Assembly: GCA_938050045.1 (NCBI GenBank)
Contig: CALLJS010000005.1
Location: forward strand, 1 to 64,000
Source: an uncultured Sphingomonadaceae bacterium
GTDB taxonomy: Bacteria; Pseudomonadota; Alphaproteobacteria; Sphingomonadales; Sphingomonadaceae
Direction of reading: 5' to 3'
DNA length: 64,000 bases
A program made the translations under genes and the position numbers. Positions 41,433 to 51,592 of this stretch are shown here, one piece after another. Numbering within the stretch: position 1 is the stretch's first letter; each line of letters opens with the position of its first letter. The notes under the pieces were generated by a model. That model was not told the origin of the DNA, did not search any database, and saw only the letters and a program-made list of their open reading frames with translations.

Positions 41433-42218
41433 ATGACACCAAAAGATATAAAATTAGCCGAGCGTCTGGCCGATGCTGCTGGCCATGCCATCGCTCCATT
41501 TTTCCGAAGTCATTTCGTCAGCGAAACCAAAAACGATGCCTCGCCCGTGACCGAAGCCGACCGCGCCGCAGAGCAAGCAATCCGCGATATATTAGATGCA
41601 GAATGTCCGCATGACGCCATCATTGGCGAGGAATTTGGCATAAAAGCTGGAGATAATAAACGCACTTGGGTGCTTGATCCCATCGATGGCACGATCAGTT
41701 TCATGGCAGGACGCCCGATTTTTGGCACGCTTATCGCCCTCATGAACGATGGATGGCCCGTGATGGGCGTGCTCGATCAATGCATCGCGGGCGAACGGTG
41801 GGTGGGTGTTATGGGCCGCGAAACGACGCGCAATGGCATGCCAGTGAAAACCCGCTCTTGCCGTGCATTATCCGATGCTGTTCTGGCATCTTCTGGGCCG
41901 CAATATTTTGACGACCATAGCGCGCAACATTTTATGGCGCTGGCGGAAAAAACGTCAAAGCGCGTTGTATGGGGCGGCGATTGCTATAATTATGCATTGC
42001 TGGCCAGCGGCCATATCGACATTGTCGTAGAGAGCGGTTTGAAGATCTATGACATGGCGGCGCTGATTCCGATTGTCGAAGGCGCTGGCGGTTTGATGTG
42101 CGATTGGCATGGCGAGCCGCTGCACGCAGGCAGCGAAAAAGATGGCGGCCATGTGATTGCCGTGGGCGACCCTGCACGATTAGAAGATGTTTTAGCAGGT
42201 CTCGCTTGTCATCATTGA
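41433..42218 (+). CDS. hisN: Inositol-monophosphatase-family histidinol phosphatase
   Basis: PVTEADRAAEQAIRDIL, IIGEEFG, VLDPIDGTISFMAGRPIFGTLIAL, IYDMAALIPIVEGAGG. Confidence 0.88.
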   Translation: MTPKDIKLAERLADAAGHAIAPFFRSHFVSETKNDASPVTEADRAAEQAIRDILDAECPHDAIIGEEFGIKAGDNKRTWVLDPIDGTISFMAGRPIFGTLIALMNDGWPVMGVLDQCIAGERWVGVMGRETTRNGMPVKTRSCRALSDAVLASSGPQYFDDHSAQHFMALAEKTSKRVVWGGDCYNYALLASGHIDIVVESGLKIYDMAALIPIVEGAGGLMCDWHGEPLHAGSEKDGGHVIAVGDPARLEDVLAGLACHH

Positions 42219-42236
42219 CGGATTTTTCATTTATAT

Positions 42237-42318
42237 CGTCATGCTGAACTTGTTTGCGCATGATAGGCGCATAATGACTTTTCTCTCATGATTATCTTAC
42301 AATAAATTCAGGATGGCG
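42237..42318. repeat. Dispersed palindromic-type repeat, copy A
   Basis: cgtcatgctgaacttgtttgcgcatgataggcgcataatgacttttctctcatgattatcttacaataaattcaggatggcg; matches 43061-43140 nearly throughout and the arms of 59328-59418. Confidence 0.88.
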
Positions 42319-42453
42319 AGCGGGATAGGATGCCGTGCGCGATAATATGTTGCGCGCGTTAGGCTGATGCACGGTAGAATCCCAAGAGCATTGGTTTTTT
42401 AGGCATTTATTAACCATTTATCCTTATATTTACAACAGAAATGGAGAGATATT

Positions 42454-42885
42454 ATGAAGATCAAGCTATCATTATTGTCAGCAGCTCTTGTGATGGGAAC
42501 ATCATTTAACAGCCTTTATGCCGAAGATTCTGTATCAAATGCGAGCAATTTATATTATTCAACCTTTATAATCCAATCGGGTGACACTGTATTTACCGTG
42601 CCGAATATAAAATCCGTAGAAGGCGCAACGGCAAAAATTGAAAAAAATACTAAATTTGGCCTTATCAAAATAGATTTTACGCCGAGAGCTAATGGCGATC
42701 AAGTCGGTGTGAAATGGAATATGACTTTATCGGATCATGATGGCAGCAATAGCTATCAATTCTCAACAAATGTGGTTACTGATTATCATCAAGTCATTCA
42801 TTTAACCGATATAGCACCGATTAAGGCAGACAATCCTTTTTCTGATATATCTGTAGCCATGCAAGTGACGCCTGATCTCAATTAA
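42454..42885 (+). CDS. Hypothetical secreted protein
   Basis: 143 aa with signal peptide ending SLYAED; RBS gagagatattATG; no family recognised. Confidence 0.6.
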   Translation: MKIKLSLLSAALVMGTSFNSLYAEDSVSNASNLYYSTFIIQSGDTVFTVPNIKSVEGATAKIEKNTKFGLIKIDFTPRANGDQVGVKWNMTLSDHDGSNSYQFSTNVVTDYHQVIHLTDIAPIKADNPFSDISVAMQVTPDLN

Positions 42886-43060
42886 ACATTTTCGCTTGGC
42901 CTTAATATCAGCTCTTTTCTGTGCATATAGTTTGAGAGCGAACGCAGTGGCGGTGCTGATTATGATTGTCAAAAATGCTGCTATTTTGATGCGATCGCAC
43001 TGCGCAAGCGATAGATTGCTCGAAGTCTTTGGTGAGATGGCGGCCATGCATCACACCTAT

Positions 43061-43140
43061 CGTCATACTAAGCTTGTTTCCGCATGATAGGTGCCTCATG
43101 ACTTCGCTCATGATTATCTTAAAATAAATTCAGGATGGCG
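43061..43140. repeat. Dispersed palindromic-type repeat, copy B
   Basis: cgtcatactaagcttgtttccgcatgataggtgcctcatgacttcgctcatgattatcttaaaataaattcaggatggcg. Confidence 0.88.
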
Positions 43141-43331
43141 GGCTTAGGTCGCGATCATCGATCGGCTATCACTATATATAATCGTGATTTCACCATCACT
43201 CTGAAGTTTGACCATCAATAAGGCAGCCATTTTTAGGCCTTTTCAATAGATATTTGCTTGCAATAATTACGAATCGCTTTAATAGCGCATATTCCTAGTG
43301 ATGCTCTGGCCAGTGTGGGCTGCCACCAGCG

Positions 43332-43446
43332 TCCGTTAACGGAAGACTTTTTGTTTCACATGGGGTGAAACAGGCTGCACCAGCCTTCTCCTCCAGCCAG
43401 CAACCCAACAGGTTAAAATCTGGGTGCGCTGGGCGGGGGAGAAGGC
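43332..43446 (+). promoter_or_regulatory. Structured 5' leader of rpmI-rplT
   Basis: Successive hairpins: TCCGTTAACGGA; TGTTTCACatgggGTGAAACA; GCCTTCTCC-T-CCAGC...ACCCA...TGGGT-GC-GCTGG...GGAGAAGGC. Confidence 0.65.
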
Positions 43447-43478
43447 CGGAACGGTTGCTCATTTGAAAGGAATCCAAA

Positions 43479-43679
43479 ATGCCCAAGCTCAAGACCAAAT
43501 CTGGTGTGAAGAAACGCTTCAAAATCACCGCAACGGGCAAAGTGAAGCACGGCGTAGCCGGCAAGCGTCACCGCCTTATCAGCCATAATGGCAAATATAT
43601 TCGTCAAAATCGAGGTACTAGCGTAGCCGCTGATGCAGATGCGCGCACCATCAAAAAATGGGCGCCTTACGGTTTATAA
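43479..43679 (+). CDS. rpmI: 50S ribosomal protein L35
   Basis: [36 protein letters not shown]. Confidence 0.97.
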   Translation: MPKLKTKSGVKKRFKITATGKVKHGVAGKRHRLISHNGKYIRQNRGTSVAADADARTIKKWAPYGL

Positions 43680-43731
43680 TTTTCGCTGTTTGAGCTTTCT
43701 CGCAGCAATTTAAGAATAGAAGGATATAGAT

Positions 43732-44094
43732 ATGGCACGTGTCAAACGGGGTGTTACAACCCGCGCAAAACATAAAAGAGTATTAGAACAGGCAAAAGGC
43801 TATTATGGCCGCCGCAAAAACACCATCCGTATCGCCCGTCAAGCGGTTGAGAAGGCTGGTCAATATGCGTATCGCGATCGCAAGGTTAAGAAACGCACAT
43901 TTCGCGGCCTGTGGATTCAACGCATCAATGCGGCAACGCGCGCGCAAGGCCTTAACTATGGTCAATTCATGCACGGGCTAAAATTGGCGGGTGTCGATTT
44001 GGATCGTAAAGTTCTTGCCGATTTGGCAATGAACGAAGGCGAAGTGTTTAAGACGATTATTAAACAAGCGCAGGATGCTCTAAACGCAAAATAA
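43732..44094 (+). CDS. rplT: 50S ribosomal protein L20
   Basis: [51 protein letters not shown]. Confidence 0.97.
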   Translation: MARVKRGVTTRAKHKRVLEQAKGYYGRRKNTIRIARQAVEKAGQYAYRDRKVKKRTFRGLWIQRINAATRAQGLNYGQFMHGLKLAGVDLDRKVLADLAMNEGEVFKTIIKQAQDALNAK

Positions 44095-44118
44095 TAGCCA
44101 GAGTTTAAGAAATTCAAA

Positions 44119-44150
44119 AGCGCCGAGGTGAAAACTTTCGGTGCTTTTTT
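44119..44150 (+). terminator. Intrinsic terminator after rplT
   Basis: AGCGCCGAggtgaaaactttCGGTGCTTTTTT. Confidence 0.8.
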
Positions 44151-44185
44151 CTTGGCTAAAGAAGTTGGAGCATTATGCTAGTAAA

Positions 44186-44209
44186 GTCATTCCCGCGCAG
44201 GCGGGAATC
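44186..44209. repeat. REP-like 24-nt repeat, left arm
   Basis: GTCATTCCCGCGCAGGCGGGAATC; exact reverse complement at 44588-44611; itself palindromic. Confidence 0.95.
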
Positions 44210-44248
44210 TATTATCTAACTTCTAAAAATATTCACCAAGGAATATAT

Positions 44249-44581
44249 GTGAACAGAGAATTTAGTCCTTGTTGTTACATTATGGCCAATCGCAAAAATG
44301 GTACTTTATATATTGGCGTGACATCAAATCTAATGCAGAGAGTGGCGCAACATCGAGAAGGTTTCTATCCAGGATTTAGCAAAGATAAAGCTACTAAAAT
44401 ATTAGTTTGGTTTGAACAGCATGAAACTATGGCGCATGCTATTTTAAGAGAGAAACGCATTAAAAAATGGAATAGGCAGTGGAAGATCAATCTGATAGAG
44501 GCAGGCAATATAGATTGGCTGGATTTGGCATTGGATTTTGGATTTAAGCGACTACCGTCATTGGTAATTGGTAAAACATAG
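44249..44581 (+). CDS. GIY-YIG nuclease family protein
   Basis: CCYIMANRKNGTLYIGVTSNLMQRVAQHREGFYPGFSKDKATKILVWFEQHETMAHAILREKRIKKWNRQWKINLIE; GTG start with aagga upstream. Confidence 0.92.
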   Translation: MNREFSPCCYIMANRKNGTLYIGVTSNLMQRVAQHREGFYPGFSKDKATKILVWFEQHETMAHAILREKRIKKWNRQWKINLIEAGNIDWLDLALDFGFKRLPSLVIGKT

Positions 44582-44587
44582 GGGATG

Positions 44588-44611
44588 GATTCCCGCCTGC
44601 GCGGGAATGAC
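44588..44611. repeat. REP-like 24-nt repeat, right arm
   Basis: GATTCCCGCCTGCGCGGGAATGAC; exact reverse complement of 44186-44209. Confidence 0.95.
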
Positions 44612-44630
44612 GGAATATTGGGAATTATAA

Positions 44631-45773
44631 ATGAGCGACATTGAAAATATTCAAAATGATTATCTAGCGAAGGTAGAAGCGGCATCTGATATAGAGGCTT
44701 TGGACACCATTCGCGTCGATGCCATTGGCAAAAAGGGCGAGATTAGCGCGCTGCTCAAAACTTTGGGTAAAATGACGCCCGAAGAGCGCAATATTCAAGG
44801 CCCGATTATCAATGGTGCGCGCTCCAAAATCGCCGATGCCATCGCAGCGCGCAAAGAGGCTTTTGAGACAGCGGCGCTCAATGCGCGCCTTACCAGCGAG
44901 CGGCTCGATATGAGCTTGCCCGCCCCGCATGGTCACAGCGGCAGCGTGCATCCTGTGAGCCAAGTGATGGATGAGCTCACCGAGATATTTGCCGACCTTG
45001 GTTTTGCCGTGGCACAAGGGCCAGAGGTGGAGGATGATTGGCGCAATTTCACCGCGCTCAACATTCCCGAAACGCACCCAGCCCGCGCGATGCACGATAC
45101 ATTTTATTTCCCCGACAAAGATGCGCAGGAGCGCGAAATGCTGCTGCGGACTCATACATCGCCCGTGCAAATTCGCACGATGATGGAGGTTGCGAACCGC
45201 ACCAAAGGCAAAGGCGAGCCGATCCGTATCATTGCGCCGGGCCGCACCTATCGCAGCGACAGCGATGCCACCCATACACCGATGTTCCATCAGGTTGAGG
45301 GGCTTGTGATTGATAGGGCTATTCACATGGGGCATCTTAAATGGACGCTCGAAACCTTTGTCCGCGCTTTTTTTGAACGCGATGATATTGAGCTGCGTCT
45401 GCGCCCAAGCTATTTCCCCTTTACCGAACCATCAGCCGAGGTCGATGTCGGTTTTTCGGTGGAAAAGGGCAAGCGTATTATCGGCGGGGATCGCCAAGGC
45501 AAAGAGGGCGGTGAAAATGGTGGCTGGATGGAAATCCTAGGCAGCGGCATGGTCAACCCCAAAGTGATTGAAAATTGCGGCCTCGACCCGAATGAATGGC
45601 AGGGTTTTGCCTTTGGTTGCGGTATCGATCGTTTGGCGATGCTCAAATATGGCATGGATGATTTGCGGGCATTCTTTGATGGCGATTTGCGCTGGGCGCG
45701 CCATTATGGGTTTGAAGCGCAGGATGTGCCGACATTATCGGGTGGGCTAAGCGGCAAGGGAGCAGCGGCATGA
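44631..45773 (+). CDS. pheS: Phenylalanyl-tRNA synthetase alpha subunit
   Basis: [81 protein letters not shown]. Confidence 0.97.
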   Translation: MSDIENIQNDYLAKVEAASDIEALDTIRVDAIGKKGEISALLKTLGKMTPEERNIQGPIINGARSKIADAIAARKEAFETAALNARLTSERLDMSLPAPHGHSGSVHPVSQVMDELTEIFADLGFAVAQGPEVEDDWRNFTALNIPETHPARAMHDTFYFPDKDAQEREMLLRTHTSPVQIRTMMEVANRTKGKGEPIRIIAPGRTYRSDSDATHTPMFHQVEGLVIDRAIHMGHLKWTLETFVRAFFERDDIELRLRPSYFPFTEPSAEVDVGFSVEKGKRIIGGDRQGKEGGENGGWMEILGSGMVNPKVIENCGLDPNEWQGFAFGCGIDRLAMLKYGMDDLRAFFDGDLRWARHYGFEAQDVPTLSGGLSGKGAAA

Positions 45774-48157
45774 AGTTTACATTAAGCTGGCTCAAAGCGC
45801 ATCTCGACACCGATGCAAGCCTGAGCGAAATCACCGATAAATTGACCGATATAGGATTGGAGCTAGAAGGCATTGAAAACCCTGCGGATGTGATGCGCCC
45901 CTTTACCGTGGCCAAAATCATATCGGCAAAGCCGCATCCCAATGCCGATAAATTGCGGCTTCTCTCTGTCGATGATGGCAGCGGTGAGCAATGGCAGGTG
46001 GTGTGCGGTGCGCCCAATGCGGCTGAGGGTTTGATTGGCGTTTTTGCGCCGCCTGGGACTTATGTGCCAGGGGCTGATTTCACGATTAAAGCCACAAAAA
46101 TCCGCGACGTTGAAAGCGTCGGCATGATGTGCAGCGAAAAAGAGCTGGAAATGAGCGATGAGCATGATGGTATTATCGCGCTGCCTATTGATGCGCCCAT
46201 AGGCATGAGCTATGCCGATTATGCGCAGCTCGATGATCCTGTGATCGATGTGTCGGTGACGCCGAATAAACAAGATTGCATGGGCGTGCGCGGTATTGCG
46301 CGCGATTTGGCGGCATCGGGCATTGGGACATTAAAACCCCTTGTGCTTCCTGAAATTACCCGCAGCGGCACCGGCCCCGATGTGCGCAGTGAAGATGCAA
46401 AGGGCTGTCCTGCTTTTTATGCGGCCACGGTTAAAGGCGTGAAAAATGGCCCGTCGCCCGCATGGATGCAGCAAAGATTGCGCGCCATTGGGCAAAACCC
46501 GATTTCAGCCTTGGTCGACATTACCAATTATGTGATGCTCGATCATGGGCGGCCTTTGCATGTGTATGACATAGCCAAGCTTAAGGGTGGTTTGGTCGCG
46601 CGCACAGCTTTAGCAGGCGAAAAAGTGATCGCGCTCAACGGCAAAACCTATGCGCTAGATGAGAGTATGACGGTGATTGCCGATGATGATGGCGCGCATG
46701 ATATTGGCGGCATTATGGGTGGCGAGAAAACGGGTGCTGGCGATGATACGGTCGATGTGTTGATCGAATGCGCTTATTTCACGCCCGAAAGTATTGCCAA
46801 AACAGGGCAGAAATTAATGCTCACATCCGATGCGCGCCAGCGATTTGAGCGCGGCGTTGATCCTGCATTTCTGGCCGATGGATTGGATATAGCCACGGCG
46901 TTGGTGCTGGATATTTGCGGCGGTCAAGCCAGCGATATGACCAAGGCGGGGGCTGCGCCAACGCAGGAACGCAGCATTACATATCGGCCAGATCATTGCA
47001 GCACATTGGGCGGCCTCGCTGTTGATGATGCTGAGCAAGTGCAAATATTAGAAGCTTTGGGATTTGGCGTAGAACAAACCTCTGAACCATGGACAATCGC
47101 AGTCCCAACTTGGCGGCGCGATGTTATTGGCAGCGCGGATATTGTCGAAGAGATTATCCGTATCAAAGGCCTTGATAAAATTGCGCCTGTTGCCCTGCCA
47201 AAGAGCGTGACTGTGGCCGATGCAACGGCGACGCCCATGCAAGTGTTAGAGCGTAAATTGCGGCGAACGGCAGCGGCAGCGGGCCTCAATGAAACGATCA
47301 ATTGGAGCTTTATTTCAGAGAAAGAGGCGGCCCATTTTGGCGGTGATTGGGTGCTGGCTAATCCGATATCCGAAGACTTAAAAGTCATGCGCACATCCTT
47401 ATTGCCAGGCCTATTATCGGCCGCAAAACGCAATATTGGTCGCGGGGCGTCATCGGTTCGATTGTTCGAAATAGGCCGCCGTTATTTCAAAGCCAAAGAT
47501 GGTTCGAGCGATGAAAAATTGACGCTGGGTATCGTGTTGAGCGGTGATAAAATGCCGCGCGATTGGCAGTCTGGTAAAGCATCTAATTTCAACCCTTATG
47601 ACGCAAAATCAGCCGCGCAAACCATATTAAGCGCAGCGGGTGTTGATGTATCGCGCCTGATGGTGATGGATGAGGCGGGGTCGCATTATCACCCTGGCCA
47701 ATCGGCTACATTGCGTCTGGGGCCCAAAAATATCTTGGCTGCTTTTGGAGCGTTGCACCCAAGTGCGCAAAAAGCCTTTGGCATTAAAGGCGTTGCGATG
47801 GCCGCTGAAATATATTTGGATAATATCCCATTGCCCAAATCCCGCGCCACCATGCGCAGCAGCTATGCGCCGCCATCGTTGCAAAATGTGACACGCGATT
47901 TCGCATTTTTACTGGATGAAATGCTGGAAGCGGGTAAAATTATCAATGCGATACGCGGTGCGGATAAGGCCAATATTACCGATGCTCGGATATTTGATCG
48001 TTTCGCGGGTACGGGCGTTCCCGATGGCAAAATCAGCCTAGCGGTAGAGGTGACATTGCAACCGCGCGATGCCAGTTTCACCGACGAAGATTTGGCAGCA
48101 ATTTCCGATAAAATTATCGCAGCAGCGGGTAAATTTGGGGCAGAATTGAGAGGGTAA
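45770..48157 (+). CDS. pheT: Phenylalanyl-tRNA synthetase beta subunit
   Basis: [36 protein letters not shown]; tRNA-binding domain [20 protein letters not shown]-terminus. Confidence 0.97.
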   Translation: MKFTLSWLKAHLDTDASLSEITDKLTDIGLELEGIENPADVMRPFTVAKIISAKPHPNADKLRLLSVDDGSGEQWQVVCGAPNAAEGLIGVFAPPGTYVPGADFTIKATKIRDVESVGMMCSEKELEMSDEHDGIIALPIDAPIGMSYADYAQLDDPVIDVSVTPNKQDCMGVRGIARDLAASGIGTLKPLVLPEITRSGTGPDVRSEDAKGCPAFYAATVKGVKNGPSPAWMQQRLRAIGQNPISALVDITNYVMLDHGRPLHVYDIAKLKGGLVARTALAGEKVIALNGKTYALDESMTVIADDDGAHDIGGIMGGEKTGAGDDTVDVLIECAYFTPESIAKTGQKLMLTSDARQRFERGVDPAFLADGLDIATALVLDICGGQASDMTKAGAAPTQERSITYRPDHCSTLGGLAVDDAEQVQILEALGFGVEQTSEPWTIAVPTWRRDVIGSADIVEEIIRIKGLDKIAPVALPKSVTVADATATPMQVLERKLRRTAAAAGLNETINWSFISEKEAAHFGGDWVLANPISEDLKVMRTSLLPGLLSAAKRNIGRGASSVRLFEIGRRYFKAKDGSSDEKLTLGIVLSGDKMPRDWQSGKASNFNPYDAKSAAQTILSAAGVDVSRLMVMDEAGSHYHPGQSATLRLGPKNILAAFGALHPSAQKAFGIKGVAMAAEIYLDNIPLPKSRATMRSSYAPPSLQNVTRDFAFLLDEMLEAGKIINAIRGADKANITDARIFDRFAGTGVPDGKISLAVEVTLQPRDASFTDEDLAAISDKIIAAAGKFGAELRG

Positions 48158-48183
48158 TCCTCGCATGCACAGAAAGCAATTTT

Positions 48184-49749
48184 ATGACGATTAATCCGCG
48201 CCGAACCTTTGCGATTATTTCTCACCCCGACGCAGGAAAGACGACGCTGACGGAGAAGCTCCTTCTGAAAGGTGGGGCGATCCATCTGGCGGGCGAAGTG
48301 AAAGCGCGCGGTGATAATCGGCGGGCGCGCTCCGATTGGATGAAAATTGAACAGCAGCGCGGAATATCGGTAACGTCTAGCGTGATGACCTTTGAACGCG
48401 GCGGCATTATCTTTAATCTGCTCGACACGCCGGGGCATGAGGATTTCTCCGAAGATACTTATCGCACCTTAACCGCTGTCGATAGCGCGATTATGGTGAT
48501 CGATGCGGCGAGCGGTATCGAAGCGCAGACCTTGAAATTGTTTGAGGTGTGCCGATTGCGCAATGTGCCTATCATCACCTTTGTGAATAAGGTTGACCGC
48601 GAGGGGCGCGATCCGTTTGCATTGCTCGACGAAGTGGCGGATAAATTGGCGCTCGATGTCGTACCGATGAGCTGGCCTGTGGGCATGGGTGGCCAATTTG
48701 AAGGCATTTATGATTTTACCCGCGATGCGCTGCATAAACCAACGGGCGATAGCAAAGTCTATGATAATGTCGCGCATAAATTTAGCGGTATGGATGATAG
48801 CGCATTGCGCGATCATCTGTCCGACGATGGGATAGAACGATTAAATGATGAAGGCGAATTGGCCAAGGGAGGCTATGGCGAATTTGATTTGCAATCTTAT
48901 CAAAATGGCGATTTGACACCCGTTTATTTCGGTAGTGCGCTCAAACAATTTGGTGTAGAAGAGCTTATCGAAGCGATTGCGCAGCACGCCCCTAGTCCGC
49001 GACCACAGCCTGCTGAACCAGAAAATATATCGCCCGATAGACCCGATGTGACGGGCTTTATTTTCAAAGTGCAGGCCAATATGGACCCGCAGCACCGCGA
49101 CCGTATTGCCTTTATGCGGCTGTGTTCGGGTACGTTCAAACGCGGCATGAAATTAACCCCATCGGGGCATGGCAAACCCATTGCCATTCATTCGCCGATC
49201 CTATTTTTTGCGCAAGATCGCGAGCTTGCCGATAAAGCCTATCCTGGCGATATTATCGGCATACCCAATCATGGGACGCTGCGGGTTGGCGATACATTAT
49301 CGGAAAAAAATGATTTGCGTATCACGGGCCTCCCCAATTTTGCTCCAGAGATTTTGCGGCGTATTGCCCTGAAAGATCCGACCAAAACCAAGCAACTTCG
49401 CAAAGCATTGGATGATTTGTCCGAAGAAGGGGTAATTCAAGTATTCTATCCCGAAATCGGCAGTAATTGGGTGATTGGTGTTGTTGGCCAATTACAGCTA
49501 GAGGTGCTAATATCGCGCTTAGAAGCGGAATATAAGGTGGAGAGTAATTTGGAGGCAGCGCCCTTTGCAACCGCGCGTTGGTTGATAGGCGATGATGCGG
49601 ATATTGATGCTTTTGCCACTATTAATCGCGGCAATATGGCCAAAGATCGCGATGATAATGCGGTTTTTCTTGCCAAATCGCCTTGGGATGTCAATTATCA
49701 GCAAGAGAAACATCCAAAGCTGAATTTTAGCGCCACCAAAGAGCGATAA
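48184..49749 (+). CDS. prfC: Peptide chain release factor 3
   Basis: RTFAIISHPDAGKTTLTEKLLLKGGAIHLAGEVKAR, LLDTPGHEDFSEDTYRTLTAVDSAIMVIDAA. Confidence 0.96.
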   Translation: MTINPRRTFAIISHPDAGKTTLTEKLLLKGGAIHLAGEVKARGDNRRARSDWMKIEQQRGISVTSSVMTFERGGIIFNLLDTPGHEDFSEDTYRTLTAVDSAIMVIDAASGIEAQTLKLFEVCRLRNVPIITFVNKVDREGRDPFALLDEVADKLALDVVPMSWPVGMGGQFEGIYDFTRDALHKPTGDSKVYDNVAHKFSGMDDSALRDHLSDDGIERLNDEGELAKGGYGEFDLQSYQNGDLTPVYFGSALKQFGVEELIEAIAQHAPSPRPQPAEPENISPDRPDVTGFIFKVQANMDPQHRDRIAFMRLCSGTFKRGMKLTPSGHGKPIAIHSPILFFAQDRELADKAYPGDIIGIPNHGTLRVGDTLSEKNDLRITGLPNFAPEILRRIALKDPTKTKQLRKALDDLSEEGVIQVFYPEIGSNWVIGVVGQLQLEVLISRLEAEYKVESNLEAAPFATARWLIGDDADIDAFATINRGNMAKDRDDNAVFLAKSPWDVNYQQEKHPKLNFSATKER

Positions 49750-49783
49750 TTGGCGCAACTAATTTTATTAGAGGGGAAATAAT

Positions 49784-50101
49784 ATGGCCGCCAATCAAGC
49801 TTCAAATCAGAAAATACCAGCGACTATTTTGGCATTAATCGGGGCGATATTGATGATTATTGCCCTGTTGATGGTGGGGTATAATGTGCCCAATGATTGC
49901 GGCAATATCAACACGCCGAGCGCGCGGGCTTTCATTCCGCTTATCCCTGGGGTTATTGCGGTGGCCTTTGCTATGCGGCTTTGGATGCAATCGGCATGGA
50001 TAGCATTGGCGATGGTAGCGACGGGCATATTTGGCTTTATCACTCTGCAAATTCAACATTGGGATAGATATGCAGGTACGATAGCAGGGTGCGTTTTTTA
50101 A
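49784..50101 (+). CDS. Hypothetical membrane protein
   Basis: 105 aa, three TM segments; RBS gaggggaaataatATG. Confidence 0.6.
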   Translation: MAANQASNQKIPATILALIGAILMIIALLMVGYNVPNDCGNINTPSARAFIPLIPGVIAVAFAMRLWMQSAWIALAMVATGIFGFITLQIQHWDRYAGTIAGCVF

Positions 50102-50119
50102 TGGGTTGAAAGAAGGTTA

Positions 50120-50365
50120 ATGTCAATTAATGAGCATCCAAAAACTGGCGCAGTCTTACTCTGCAAATTTGAACCAGGGTTTCAAGTAACTGAAATGGTA
50201 AAACGAAGGCCAGTAGTTGTTTTATCGCCGAAAATAGCGCGAAGGCCAAATTTATGTACTGTTATTGCACTTAGTACAACTCCACCCACTCACATAATGA
50301 CTTACCACTCTCAAATTAACTTATGTCCCGCATTGCCTGCAAAATTTGATAGTCAAAATATATAG
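50120..50365 (+). pseudogene. PemK/MazF-like (type II toxin-antitoxin) protein, apparently truncated
   Basis: KTGAVLLCKFEPGFQVTEMVKRRPVVVLSPKIARRPNLCTVIALSTTPPTHIMTYHSQI; ends at PAKFDSQNI* before the expected conserved C-terminus; no adjacent antitoxin. Confidence 0.65.
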
Positions 50366-50468
50366 ATTAAGCTAAGTAATATGTGTTAGCGGCAATCCTT
50401 CGTGATCCGCGTCTAAGACCTCATTATCGAGGCCATCGATCTAGCATGTGATAAAAACTAAGGTCGAT

Positions 50469-51491
50469 CTACTCAAAACCACTCAAAACACCCGCTAAAT
50501 TATCGCCAATTTCGGGGACGCCATAGCCGCCTTCCATGATGAGGACAGTTGGCAGGCCTAGCGAAGCAATGGTGCTGCCATAATCGGCATAATCGGGGGT
50601 CTTTAGCTTGAACGAGCTGATCGGGTCATGCTCAAACGTATCAACACCAAGCGAGACGATCAATGCATCTGCGCCAAAATCTTTGATTCGCTCTAAGGCG
50701 TCTATTAATGCGCTTTTCCATGCGCTATAGCGCGTGCCAGCGGGCAGAGGATAATTGGCGTTAAAGCCTACGCCTGCGCCGCTACCAATTTCATCTTTAT
50801 GCCCCCAAAAATAGGGGAAGTGATAATCGGGCTCGCCGTGCAAGGATGCAAAAAATACATCATCGCGCGCGTAAAAAATATCTTGCGTACCATTACCATG
50901 ATGAAAATCGACATCGAGGATAGCAAGTTTTTTGATGCCCCTATTGCGCATATATTGCGCCGCTATCGCCGCATAGTTGAGATAGCAATATCCCGCCATA
51001 TATTCGCGGCCTGCATGATGGCCCGGCGGCCGCGTCAACGCCAAAGATGAACCGCCATTATCATATATATATTGTGCTGCTGATAATGCGCAATCGGCCC
51101 CTGCTTTAATCGCGCTCCAACTTGTTTTGGTGATAATGCAATCGGCGGATGCGGCATAATATCCAGCCTCGCCATCAATATCTTTAGGCGGTTCTGCTCG
51201 GCGTATATTATAGGGGTATGTCATGGGCAGAACATCGCCGCTATAGCCTGTATCTTGCCATTTTTGCCAAGCATTTTGCAAAAATGCGACATATCTTCGA
51301 CTATGTACCGACAAAATGTCACGCATGTCATGCGCATGGGGTTGGCCAAAATCAGCATAACCATGTTTGGATAGGCCGCTTAAAAGCATATCCATACGGT
51401 GCGGGCCTTCATGCGATGGGACAAAGGCACCGCGATGTAATTCGAGGGCGGGGGCATGTTTTATATGATCGGAGGTGTAAAATATCTTCAT
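50469..51491 (-). CDS. Histone deacetylase/acetylpolyamine amidohydrolase family protein
   Basis: LTRPPGHHAGREYMAGYCYLNYAAIAAQY, LAILDVDFHHGNGTQDIFYARDDVFFASLHGEP, LIVSLGVDTFEHDP. Confidence 0.93.
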   Translation of the reverse strand: MKIFYTSDHIKHAPALELHRGAFVPSHEGPHRMDMLLSGLSKHGYADFGQPHAHDMRDILSVHSRRYVAFLQNAWQKWQDTGYSGDVLPMTYPYNIRRAEPPKDIDGEAGYYAASADCIITKTSWSAIKAGADCALSAAQYIYDNGGSSLALTRPPGHHAGREYMAGYCYLNYAAIAAQYMRNRGIKKLAILDVDFHHGNGTQDIFYARDDVFFASLHGEPDYHFPYFWGHKDEIGSGAGVGFNANYPLPAGTRYSAWKSALIDALERIKDFGADALIVSLGVDTFEHDPISSFKLKTPDYADYGSTIASLGLPTVLIMEGGYGVPEIGDNLAGVLSGFE

Positions 51492-51592
51492 CAAAGCTAT
51501 AATTACCAATCTTGGGTTAAATTATCATTGTTATATTATAATATACGATTATCATGATATAATAATATCTATTCATTTGCAGGATAAACATT

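Noticed and set aside
44365-44685. Minus-strand ORF with SFPRRRESI
   Set aside because: This motif is just the translation of the REP-like repeat, and the rest is antisense to the GIY-YIG gene.
44664-45335. 223-aa minus-strand ORF
   Set aside because: Antisense shadow of pheS; no recognisable motifs.
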